Counted from the first letter of the stretch, positions 1 to 5,301 are shown. The stretch is 6,361 bases of DNA from Streptosporangiaceae bacterium (GCA_030040815.1 JASHSZ010000358.1:1-6361), one strand, 5' to 3'. The notes: a model not told the origin generated them from the sequence alone. Numbers and translations are program-made.

Positions 1-2
1 TG

Positions 3-50
3 ACGCCCGGTCAGGTGGACGAGCGGTTCAGCGGTGACAACCGCGGCTAG
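3..50 (+). other. Coding-like 3' tail entering from the left edge
   Basis: This is an open frame from the window edge to a TAG at 48-50. It encodes a tail ending ERFSGDNRG, and 13 of its 15 codons end in G or C, which is coding-like here. The frame continues in the same register past the stop into the DinB-like fragment at 72-209. The tail is therefore either the end of a separate upstream gene or the upstream part of the same DinB gene broken by a nonsense change. Only 50 bases are visible, so I cannot decide. Confidence 0.35.
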
Positions 51-71
51 GCGGCGACCGGACGCGCAGCC

Positions 72-209
72 ATGACCTGGACAGCGCCCGACGCGACCGC
101 GACCGTCTACCTGCGCTGGCTGTCTGCGCACATGATCGACGAGTACTCCCGGCACAATGCTCACGCCGACCTGATCCGCGAGCTGGTCGACGGCGCGACC
201 GGCTACTAG
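72..209 (+). pseudogene. C-terminal fragment of a DinB / DUF664-family protein
   Basis: The 45-residue frame (ATG at 72, TAG at 207-209) contains [19 protein letters not shown] followed by a RE-x-x-DGATG ending. From memory this matches the C-terminal helix of actinobacterial DinB-fold DUF664 proteins (pattern LRW-x-x-x-HM-x-E-x-x-RHNGHADLxRE-x-xDGATG), thought to be thiol- or metal-dependent enzymes. Intact members are about 160-180 residues, so roughly three quarters is missing from this frame. Third-position G/C bias is strong, and the bias and a family-like ATGR stretch extend upstream of the ATG to just after an in-frame TAG at 48-50. That suggests the ATG is only an internal codon. No ribosome binding site precedes it. 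Its stop shares CTAG (206-209) with the stop of the convergent flavoprotein gene. A genuine small protein is the less likely alternative. Confidence 0.55.
206..209. other. Shared stop tetranucleotide CTAG between convergent genes
   Basis: The plus-strand DinB fragment ends with TAG at 207-209 and the minus-strand flavoprotein ends with TAG read from 208 to 206, so the two reading frames overlap by 4 bp on the palindrome CTAG. There is no room for a conventional terminator between them; each transcript must run into the opposite gene. Confidence 0.8.
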
Positions 210-1720
210 GCGACCTGCCCTGCTCGGCGGCCGAACACGAGGCCAGAAGTCAGGCCCGAGCCGCCCGGGTAGTTGCCGCTGAACAATCCGCCCAGCATCT
301 CGCCGCAGACGTAGAGGCCGGGGATGGCAGCGCCGGACTCGTCGAGTACCCGGGCGCTGGCATCCGCGCGCAGGCCGCCGAAGGTGAACGTGATGCCGCA
401 GGTCACGGGGTAGGCGTAAAACGGCGGCGTCTCGATCGGGTTTGCCCAGTTGCTCTTGGGCAGCGGCAGCGCTGCTGACCGGCCATCGCGGACGGTCGGA
501 TCGAAGCGGACGTCACGGCGGACCGCCGCGTTGAACTCGGCAACCGTCTGGCCGAGGGCGCCCGCGTCGATACCGCACGCGACCGCGAGTTCAGCGATCG
601 TGCCGGCGATGTGCTCGCTGACTCCGGGGCTGTCGTACTCCTCCGGGCGCAGCAGCGGCCGGACCGCCGCGTCGAAGATCTGGAACGCGACCGAGTCTGG
701 CTGGCGCAGGATGTCCGCGCCGTACCGGGCGTAGGTGTAGTTGCGGAAGTCTGCGCCCTCGTCGACGAACCGGTGGCCGTGCCGGTTGACCACGATGCCG
801 AGCGGATAGCTCTGCCGGGTCAGCTGGTTGGTCAGCGCCCGGTCGCCGGTCGGCGGCGCGCCGGCGTCCCAGGCCACGCTGTGCGCGGTGGACCAGTCAC
901 CGGCGCGCGCGGCTCCGACCTCGATGGCGGCGCGCAGCATGCGCCCGTCGTTGAGCGGGGTGCCCCGTACCTTCGCGCGCTGCCAGCCCTCGCCGAGGTA
1001 CTGGCGGCGCAGGCTCGGATTCGCCTCGAACCCGCCCGCCGCCAGCACGACGGCGTTCGCCTCGAGCAGCCCGCTGGTGCCATCCGGTGCCGCCCAGTGG
1101 ACGCCGCTGACGCAGTTGCCCTCGCGGCGGAGCGCGAGGGCGCACCGCTCGTACCGCACGTCAACGCCGAGCCGTGCCGCGATCCGCTGGTGCCCCGCCA
1201 TGAGGCCCTTGCCGCCGCCTTCCGATCCGACCGCCAGGCCGCCCCAGAACAGGAAGCTGTCGTCTTGCCGTTGGTAAGCCTGCCGCTCGTACATCAGCCG
1301 GAACGCCACACCGAGTGCCTTGAGCCAGCGGACCGCCACGGCAGACTCCGCGACGAGCACAGCGGTGAGCTGCGGATCGCATCGACCGGACGTCGTCCGC
1401 TCCATGTCCGCCCGGAACTGCGCCGCCGAGTAGGGCGGCACCTCGGTCCGCGGCAGCCGCGGGTCGGGCTCGACCAGGTCCAGCAGGTCGTCGATGCCGT
1501 CGTGCGTCATCCGGATTGCGCCCGCGGTGAAGAAGCTGTTCCCGCCCGCCTCGGTGGCCGGCGCGCGCTCGATCAGCACGACCTGACGGCCCCGCAGTGC
1601 CGCGGCGTGCGCCGCGCAGTATCCAGCGTTACCGCCGCCGACGACCACAACGTCAGCGGACTCGGCGACCCGCGATGCCGGTGAAGCCACCGACGAAGTG
1701 TCTCGCAGATTGCTGGCCAT
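206..1720 (-). CDS. FAD-dependent tricarballylate dehydrogenase (TcuA)-like flavoprotein
   Basis: This 504-residue protein belongs to the fumarate reductase/succinate dehydrogenase flavoprotein superfamily. The N-terminus has the dinucleotide-binding strand [10 protein letters not shown] (residues 24-33), the acidic ribose-binding Glu51 at the end of VVLIER, and the FAD-contacting GGNS at 59-62. The C-terminus has TFGGLRAD, then [13 protein letters not shown] and [11 protein letters not shown] (483-493), the usual FAD-closing block. The pattern GGNSxFTxGAxRMxxDG after the Rossmann motif is what I associate with TcuA-type enzymes, which in Salmonella oxidise tricarballylate to cis-aconitate and pass electrons to TcuB. 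No tcuB or tcuC is visible, so the substrate is open; a 3-ketosteroid-dehydrogenase-like or other FAD reductase role is possible. Length is normal and all core motifs are present. The ATG at 1720 has no clear Shine-Dalgarno sequence; a GTG at codon 11 is an alternative start. It is probably the last gene of the VOC operon, 51 bases after the nitronate monooxygenase remnant. Confidence 0.85.
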   Translation of the reverse strand: MASNLRDTSSVASPASRVAESADVVVVGGGNAGYCAAHAAALRGRQVVLIERAPATEAGGNSFFTAGAIRMTHDGIDDLLDLVEPDPRLPRTEVPPYSAAQFRADMERTTSGRCDPQLTAVLVAESAVAVRWLKALGVAFRLMYERQAYQRQDDSFLFWGGLAVGSEGGGKGLMAGHQRIAARLGVDVRYERCALALRREGNCVSGVHWAAPDGTSGLLEANAVVLAAGGFEANPSLRRQYLGEGWQRAKVRGTPLNDGRMLRAAIEVGAARAGDWSTAHSVAWDAGAPPTGDRALTNQLTRQSYPLGIVVNRHGHRFVDEGADFRNYTYARYGADILRQPDSVAFQIFDAAVRPLLRPEEYDSPGVSEHIAGTIAELAVACGIDAGALGQTVAEFNAAVRRDVRFDPTVRDGRSAALPLPKSNWANPIETPPFYAYPVTCGITFTFGGLRADASARVLDESGAAIPGLYVCGEMLGGLFSGNYPGGSGLTSGLVFGRRAGQVA

Positions 1721-1771
1721 GCGGATCGGCGCGGTGGCTGTAGTGCGTCGGCCCTGGGGTGGCCGCAGGCG

Positions 1772-1915
1772 CTAGCTACGAAGCCGTGCCAGGGTCGCAG
1801 CCGCCTCGGCTGCCAGGTCGCCGACGAGGTCGGCGGGCGCATAGCCGCCCATTGGTGCGAGGGCGATCGGGTGCTCGACCGAGAACAGGTCCGTGAACGC
1901 CGTCCGCAACGTCAC
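1772..1915 (-). pseudogene. Internally deleted nitronate monooxygenase (47-residue remnant)
   Basis: The frame runs from GTG at 1915 to TAG at 1774-1772 and encodes 47 residues. The first 24 contain RTAFTDLFSVEHPIALAPMGG, read as RTAFTDLF then VEHPIALAPMGG. This is the characteristic N-terminus of nitronate monooxygenase / 2-nitropropane dioxygenase, an FMN TIM-barrel enzyme that oxidises nitronates. The last ~20 residues (DLVGDLAAEAAATLARLRS) look like the helical C-terminal tail of the same family. Intact members are about 320-370 residues, so about 280-320 residues are missing: the FMN phosphate site, the catalytic His region and the rest of the barrel. The join falls just after PMGG and is in frame. 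The start is preceded by AAGGAG four bases upstream. The remnant lies between the VOC gene and the flavoprotein gene on the same strand. It cannot be an active monooxygenase; a micro-protein of other function is conceivable but unsupported. Confidence 0.7.
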
Positions 1916-1917
1916 GA

Positions 1918-1925
1918 CTCTCCTT
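1918..1925 (-). promoter_or_regulatory. Strong Shine-Dalgarno sequence of the nitronate monooxygenase remnant
   Basis: On the minus strand AAGGAGAG stands two bases before the GTG at 1915 (four bases from AAGGAG). It is the closest match to the anti-Shine-Dalgarno consensus among the starts in this window and supports GTG 1915 as the original start of the deleted gene. Confidence 0.65.
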
Positions 1926-1946
1926 GTGCTTGACGAAGAGGCGCAC
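1920..1946 (-). other. Possible N-terminal stub of another small enzyme
   Basis: Between the VOC stop and the nitronate monooxygenase start, a third frame reads GTG then RLFVKHKE with every codon ending in G or C. It resembles the opening strand of small antibiotic-biosynthesis-monooxygenase-like (ferredoxin-fold) proteins, which often begin with a RLFVKH-type strand. The GTG at 1946 overlaps nothing and follows the VOC stop by two bases. Nothing family-like follows, so at most this is a stub of a deleted gene. The run is only nine codons long and could be chance. Confidence 0.2.
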
Positions 1947-1948
1947 GA

Positions 1949-2329
1949 TCAGCGCGCCCGCTCCCGCCTGGGTCCGTGCTGCCAGACGCCGATGGCGTTG
2001 CCCGCCGGATCGCGGGTCATCGCGACCCACAGGTCGCCTTCTCGATAGGGCGGCACCGTCACCTGGCCGTCGGCACCGGCGATGTGTGCGAGCGTCGCAT
2101 CGATGTCATCCACGTAGACATAGGGCACGACACCCGCCTCGCCGGCAACGGGCAGCTCGGCCATGAAGTGGCCGATGACGTGACCGGTGGCGTCCTGGAA
2201 ACGGCCGGCGCTCCCGTCTGTCTGCCATCCGAAGACGGCGCGATAGTAGTCCGCAGCGCGCGCGAGGTCGGGGGCGGGGATCCGCAGGTACGACACGTCC
2301 CCAGGGCGGAACACCGATACCTCAGCCAT
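1949..2329 (-). CDS. VOC-family (glyoxalase/bleomycin-resistance-like) protein
   Basis: This 126-residue single-domain protein fits the vicinal oxygen chelate fold. Strand 1 is VSYLRIPAPD (12-21), followed by the helix ARAADYYRAVFGW (23-35) typical of the family. Then come YVYVDDIDATL (70-80), which opens the second beta-alpha-beta-beta-beta module, and DPAGNAIGVWQ (107-117) as the last strand. The usual metal-ligand His in strand 1 (HIEI or HVEI) is replaced here by Tyr-Leu, and the final Glu position reads Gln, so a classic metal-dependent glyoxalase reaction is doubtful. Ligand binding or sequestration is possible. The start is ATG 2329 because AGGA stands eight bases upstream and homology begins there; the frame stays open to 2548 but that extension is unlike the family. 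It is probably the first gene of a minus-strand operon with the nitronate monooxygenase remnant (33 bases on) and the TcuA-like flavoprotein. Confidence 0.85.
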   Translation of the reverse strand: MAEVSVFRPGDVSYLRIPAPDLARAADYYRAVFGWQTDGSAGRFQDATGHVIGHFMAELPVAGEAGVVPYVYVDDIDATLAHIAGADGQVTVPPYREGDLWVAMTRDPAGNAIGVWQHGPRRERAR

Positions 2330-2374
2330 GTGCTCGATCCTGTCAACGGTGCCAGCCTGGTGTCCACACGCGCC

Positions 2375-2607
2375 CGGCCCGTTCGTCGGATTGGCAACGG
2401 CGCGACTCTCGCCACTGCCGACCCGGACTCGCCGTCGGCCAGATGGCCCGGCTACTTCACCGACTGGCGGCTCAAGGACGTGCGGGAGGTCATCCTGCAC
2501 GTGATCATCGAGACCGCGATACGCGCGGCGGCGCAGAACCCAGTCCATGAGGTCGGGGCGGCCACATCTGGGAGATTGCGCAGGGCCTGCCCGAGGACGG
2601 CAGCTGA
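2375..2607 (+). pseudogene. Decayed DinB-like gene fragment (frameshifted)
   Basis: No intact gene covers 2330-2658. From about 2390 to 2526 the second plus-strand frame has a very strong third-position G/C bias. It encodes a stretch with TLATADPDSPSARW and then LKDVREVILHVIIETA, which resembles the segment of DinB/DUF664 proteins where a variable ADLDxPSxR loop leads into LRxVLLHVIEETARHAGH. After 2526 this frame loses its coding look. The first frame becomes coding-like from 2551 and ends GGHIWEIAQGLPEDGS at TGA 2605-2607, which could be the family's C-terminal helix (GHLDIARELIDG) after a frameshift. No N-terminal half of a DinB domain is present. The match is from memory and only moderate; an unrelated helical protein fragment is the main alternative. 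Confidence 0.4.
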
Positions 2608-2622
2608 CGCCGATCTATCCGG

Positions 2623-2651
2623 TTGCCGGCGTGCGCGGTCGCTGCCAGTAT
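2623..2651 (+). promoter_or_regulatory. Possible leaderless promoter of the hydrolase remnant
   Basis: TTGCCG (2623-2628) and CAGTAT (2646-2651) are separated by 17 bases and lie seven bases before the GTG at 2659. There is no Shine-Dalgarno sequence before that GTG. This spacing fits a leaderless transcript starting at or just before the GTG. Both hexamers are imperfect. Confidence 0.3.
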
Positions 2652-2658
2652 CGCAGTC

Positions 2659-2955
2659 GTGCCGACGTTCCTTGGCCGGACGCTACCGAGCTGTCCTACT
2701 CCGTCCAGGGAGACGGCGCGCCGCTCGTCTGCGTCCCTGGCGGCCCGATGCGCGCGTTTGCCTACCTGGGCACCCTCGGCGGGCCCCTTTGCCGGCGGCG
2801 TAGACCCGCAGTGGCAGGCAGCGGTGCTGGCCGAGTTCGCGAAGCTCTTCACCGCGGCCCAGTTCGTCGTCCAGCCCAATGCTGGCCGCTACCCCTGGCT
2901 CGATGACGCAGAGTCGTTTGTCGAGACCGTGACCGCGTTCCTCGATGCCGCGTGA
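2659..2955 (+). pseudogene. Internally deleted, frameshifted alpha/beta hydrolase
   Basis: The gene starts with GTG 2659 (MPTF). After a one-base frameshift near 2671 it continues as PWPDATELSYSVQGDG, then APLVCVPGGPMRAFAYLGTL up to about 2785. This is the N-terminal sheet and oxyanion-hole region of an alpha/beta hydrolase (family pattern MPTFxAPDGTELxYxVxGDGPPLVCxPGGPM). From about 2788 the other frame encodes AGGVDPQW, then FVVQPNAGRYPWLDDAESF and FLDAA to the stop at 2953-2955, which is the C-terminal end of the same family. Intact members are about 260-290 residues, so roughly 190 are missing, including the nucleophile elbow. The family's catalytic His in GAGHxPWLDD is Arg here (codon CGC at 2887-2889; CAC would be His), while the Asp of GGVDP is kept. 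The gene must be non-functional as a hydrolase. Its stop overlaps the start of the next gene. Confidence 0.75.
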
Positions 2956-3785
2956 GCTTCGATCCCTACGCGCCCTATGGCCCGCTCGTGCAGTCGGCGG
3001 TCCGAGTGGCCACGTGGAACGTCTGGGGACGGTACGGGCATGACTGGCAGCAACGGCAGGATGCGCTGGAAGACGCGCTGGCCGAGGCGTCGCCGGATGT
3101 GATCTGCCTGATTGAGTCCTGGCGGGTCGGCGAATCGACTCAGCCCGGCCGGATCGCCGAGCGGCTGAGTCTGCCGTATCACAGCTTCACTGGTGACTGG
3201 CAGCTGGAGGACTGGGTGTCGGGAATCGGTCTGGTCTGCCGGTGGCCCATGAGTGAGCCTCGGCGGCGCCAGCTCCGCTCCGAGGACGGTGCGGGCGAGG
3301 GCCAGGCCGTGCACGTCACCGTGGACGGCGACCGCGGGCCTATCCAGCTCTTCGGGGTGACGCTCGACCACCCGCTCCACGGCAGCGCCATCCGGCAAGG
3401 GCAGGTGCGGCAACTCGTTCAGTTCATCCAGGAAGTCGCGTCGCACCGCGATCTGGTCATCGTCTGCGGGGACTTCAACGCCGGGCCGGACGCCGATGAG
3501 ATCAGGATGCTCACCGGCCGCTGCGCTGCGGCTAGTCCGGGCATGGTCTTCTACGACAGCTGGGAGCTTGGCGGGGACGGCTCTCCCGGCTACACCTGGT
3601 CCAACCGCAACCCGCTGGCGGCGATCGGCCTGTATCCGGACCGGCGCTTTGACTACGTCTTCTCCGCTTGGCCGCGACGCGGCGGCGCCGGGCATCCCCT
3701 TCACTGCGCCCTGCTCGGCGTCCGCTCTGCCGGCGACCTGCAGATATCTGACCACTACGGGCTGGTAGCTGACCTGCGCTACTGA
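2952..3785 (+). CDS. Endonuclease/exonuclease/phosphatase (EEP) family protein
   Basis: This 277-residue protein carries the full EEP catalytic set in order. RVATWNVWG (18-26) supplies the Asn23 metal ligand. DVICLIESW (49-57) supplies the metal-binding Glu55, in the position of the usual LQE. TLDHP (137-141) is the central strand. GDFNAGPDADE (173-183) supplies Asp174 and Asn176. RFDYVF (232-237) supplies Asp234, and SDHYGLVADL (266-275) ends with the catalytic Asp267-His268 pair. The fold hydrolyses phosphodiesters in nucleic acids, phosphoinositides or other small phosphoesters; the substrate cannot be read from sequence. There is no signal peptide, so it is probably cytoplasmic. The GTG at 2952 is chosen because it overlaps the hydrolase stop (GTGA) and the DPYAPYGPL lead-in looks family-like. 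There is no Shine-Dalgarno sequence, so translation was probably coupled to the now broken hydrolase gene. Confidence 0.85.
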   Translation: MSFDPYAPYGPLVQSAVRVATWNVWGRYGHDWQQRQDALEDALAEASPDVICLIESWRVGESTQPGRIAERLSLPYHSFTGDWQLEDWVSGIGLVCRWPMSEPRRRQLRSEDGAGEGQAVHVTVDGDRGPIQLFGVTLDHPLHGSAIRQGQVRQLVQFIQEVASHRDLVIVCGDFNAGPDADEIRMLTGRCAAASPGMVFYDSWELGGDGSPGYTWSNRNPLAAIGLYPDRRFDYVFSAWPRRGGAGHPLHCALLGVRSAGDLQISDHYGLVADLRY

Positions 3786-3795
3786 AGCCCAGCAA

Positions 3796-3807
3796 GCCGC
3801 AGGCGGC
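3796..3807. terminator. Weak hairpin between convergent genes
   Basis: The 40-base gap between the EEP stop (3785) and the methyltransferase stop (3826) contains GCCGCAGGCGGC, which can fold as a four-base-pair stem with a CAGG loop. There is no T tract. It is the only visible candidate for a two-way terminator in the gap, and it is weak. Confidence 0.2.
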
Positions 3808-3825
3808 GCAGGACTGTGGGACCCG

Positions 3826-4710
3826 TTAGGCGCCCTGGGCTTTTACATCGACGCAGCGGGCGGTGATCCGCTGGCGGTTGGCGTAGTCGTCGCAGTCCAC
3901 TGCTCCGGTGTTGTCGCGAATGAGCCCGGTCCAGTCCGAGAGCCGCTCGATCTCGTAGTCGTACGCCTTCACCATGGTGTGGATCGCTGCGAGGTTCGGG
4001 CGGCCGACGAGGACCTTCGGGCCATGGGTGTAGGCGTCGGCCACCGCTTTCCCCTCCTCGTCGGCAAACTCGGTGACGACGTTCACGTTGGGCGTGGGCT
4101 GCATCATGAACGGGCTGAACGTGTCGATGATCACATGCCGGGCGTTGGTCCGGCGGATCCCGTCCAGCAATTCGTTGTAGCGCAGCGTGTGATACAGGAA
4201 GCCGAGGCACAGCACGACGTCCGCCTCGAAATTCTGCGTCTTGAGCACCTCGTGAGCATCACCGGTAACAAAGCGGACGCGGTCTGCCCCATAGCCGTAC
4301 TGGGCCAGATTCTCGGTCGCGGCCTCCACCAGCTCCGGTCGCGGCTCGATGCCGATCACCGACCGTGCCCCGGTCGCAAGCGCGGCAAGCGACCAGCGGC
4401 CGTCGTGACTGGCGATGTCGATGACCGACGCGCCCGCAAAGATGTCCCGGTTCTCGCCGAATATAGCTTCGTAGCGCAGGTTCAGCCGCGTCGCAGTCAG
4501 ACCGGTACCGCTCGTCTGATAGAAGCGGGGATATTGCTCGAAGAACCACGAGGCGGATCGGGACCCCGGTTCCGAATCGGTGCTGAGAGCGGCGACGTCC
4601 AGGGCCTGTTGCGGAACTCTCCGGCGAAGGCTCGTTTGAGGGCGTTCAATGCGCCAGGCGACGGCGCGCAGGGCTCTAGCAGACTGAACTTTCAGCGACA
4701 TGGCCGCCAT
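3826..4710 (-). CDS. Class I SAM-dependent methyltransferase
   Basis: This 294-residue protein has a charged N-terminal extension (1-55) and then a Rossmann methyltransferase domain. Motif I is SVIDIASHDGRWSLAAL (95-111), a variant of the glycine-rich SAM loop in which the second and third Gly are replaced by SHDG. The acidic ribose ligand is Glu122 in VIGIEPRPELVEAA. Motif II/III is VRFVTGDAHEVL (145-156) and motif IV is ADVVLCLGFLYHTLRYNELL (163-182). The C-terminal part is rich in aromatic and polar residues (PNVNVVTEFAD, then PNLAAIHTMVKAYDYEIERL). The class methylates small molecules or sugars; the substrate is unknown. The start is ATG 4710, with an ATG at 4701 (codon 4) equally possible; neither has a ribosome binding site. 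It is convergent with the EEP gene and divergent from the acetyltransferase across 47 bases. No biosynthetic partner gene is visible. Confidence 0.8.
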   Translation of the reverse strand: MAAMSLKVQSARALRAVAWRIERPQTSLRRRVPQQALDVAALSTDSEPGSRSASWFFEQYPRFYQTSGTGLTATRLNLRYEAIFGENRDIFAGASVIDIASHDGRWSLAALATGARSVIGIEPRPELVEAATENLAQYGYGADRVRFVTGDAHEVLKTQNFEADVVLCLGFLYHTLRYNELLDGIRRTNARHVIIDTFSPFMMQPTPNVNVVTEFADEEGKAVADAYTHGPKVLVGRPNLAAIHTMVKAYDYEIERLSDWTGLIRDNTGAVDCDDYANRQRITARCVDVKAQGA

Positions 4711-4718
4711 GGTACCGA

Positions 4719-4740
4719 GCGCCAGGCATAAGTGCGCCAG
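4719..4740. repeat. Direct repeat GCGCCAG in the divergent intergenic region
   Basis: GCGCCAG occurs at 4719-4725 and again at 4734-4740, 15 bases start to start, inside the 47-base gap between the divergent methyltransferase and acetyltransferase genes. The repeats lie just upstream of the putative acetyltransferase -10 element and could be a regulator site. Two 7-mers in GC-rich DNA are also compatible with chance. Confidence 0.25.
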
Positions 4741-4745
4741 CTGAG

Positions 4746-4751
4746 TAGAGT
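4746..4751 (+). promoter_or_regulatory. Putative -10 element of a leaderless acetyltransferase gene
   Basis: TAGAGT fits the actinobacterial TANNNT -10 pattern and ends six bases before the GTG start at 4758. The start has no Shine-Dalgarno sequence. Together these suggest transcription begins at or next to the GTG. No convincing -35 is visible (CAGGCA at 4723-4728 is the nearest candidate). Confidence 0.45.
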
Positions 4752-4757
4752 TGGCCG

Positions 4758-5243
4758 GTGCCCGAGCTGCAGCGCCTCCGTGCCGACCATGGCCCGGCGG
4801 TGCTGGCCTTCGAACTGGCGAACCGCGCCTACTTCGCCAGGTCGATCACCGACCGCGGCGATGAATTTTTCGAACACTTCACCGAACGCCACAACGCGCT
4901 GCTGGCGGAGCAGGAGGCCGGCACCTGCATCTTCCACGTGCTCGTTGGCGAGGATGGCGCGGTACTCGGCAGGTTCAACCTGGTCGACCTTGACAGCGGC
5001 ACGGCGGAGCTCGGCTACCGGGTCGCAGAGCAGGTAGCCGGCCGCGGCCTGGCCACCGCCACGGTACGGGATTTGTGCCGGCTCGCGGCGACGAAGTATG
5101 GCCTGAACACGCTCCGGGCGGGGACCACCCACGACAACATCGCGTCTCAGAAGGTACTGGCCAAGGCCGGTTTCGTCGCTGTTGGCCCGGCTACTCTCGG
5201 CGGCCGTCCAGGTACCTGGTATCGGCGCGATCTGGGCCTGTAG
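4758..5243 (+). CDS. GNAT-family N-acetyltransferase
   Basis: This 161-residue protein is of the RimJ/RimL-like GNAT type, which transfers the acetyl group of acetyl-CoA to an amine. The first half has a helix-rich acceptor-binding part (LANRAYFARSITDRGDEFFE, 20-39). Then come strands FHVLVGEDGAVLGRFNLVDL (59-78) and motif A, ELGYRVAEQVAGRGLA (84-99), with the pyrophosphate-binding Q-x-x-G-x-G pattern at Gln92-Gly97. Motif B follows with HDNIASQKVLAKAGF (125-139), including the conserved Asn127 and Ser130. Length and motif spacing are complete for a single GNAT domain. The substrate may be a protein N-terminus or a small amine; the sequence does not say. The GTG start at 4758 fits homology, and a TANNNT -10 six bases upstream suggests a leaderless mRNA. 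The nucleotidyltransferase gene follows after 58 bases on the same strand and may be cotranscribed. Confidence 0.88.
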   Translation: MPELQRLRADHGPAVLAFELANRAYFARSITDRGDEFFEHFTERHNALLAEQEAGTCIFHVLVGEDGAVLGRFNLVDLDSGTAELGYRVAEQVAGRGLATATVRDLCRLAATKYGLNTLRAGTTHDNIASQKVLAKAGFVAVGPATLGGRPGTWYRRDLGL

Positions 5244-5301
5244 GCGGTCGAGGGGTGCCGACAACGGCCGCTGCGTATGCCCTCCGCCCGCGGCCCGCGA
5301 A

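Noticed and set aside
611..1684. A 357-codon open frame on the plus strand opposite the flavoprotein gene
   Set aside because: It lies wholly antisense to a full-length protein with clear FAD motifs. Its product is rich in Arg/Val/Ala without recognisable domains, as expected of a GC-rich shadow frame.
1721..1771. A GGCC...GGCC inverted repeat in the gap before the flavoprotein gene
   Set aside because: It is only four bases per arm, and GGCC is itself palindromic and frequent in GC-rich DNA, so it carries no information.
2341..2346. A perfect TTGACA hexamer on the minus strand just before the VOC start
   Set aside because: A matching -10 at 17-18 bases would fall inside the VOC coding region (AGGTAT at best), too close to any usable downstream start, so a promoter here is unlikely.
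2330..2548. An upstream extension of the VOC protein to a start at 2548
   Set aside because: The extension has no family similarity and runs opposite a coding-biased plus-strand stretch. ATG 2329 has AGGA eight bases upstream and begins where the VOC fold begins.
2889..3755. A 288-codon minus-strand open frame opposite the EEP gene
   Set aside because: The plus strand encodes every EEP catalytic motif in order, and the minus-strand product shows no domain.
3979..4731. A 250-codon plus-strand open frame opposite the methyltransferase
   Set aside because: It is antisense to a protein with recognisable SAM-binding motifs; composition and lack of motifs mark it as a shadow.
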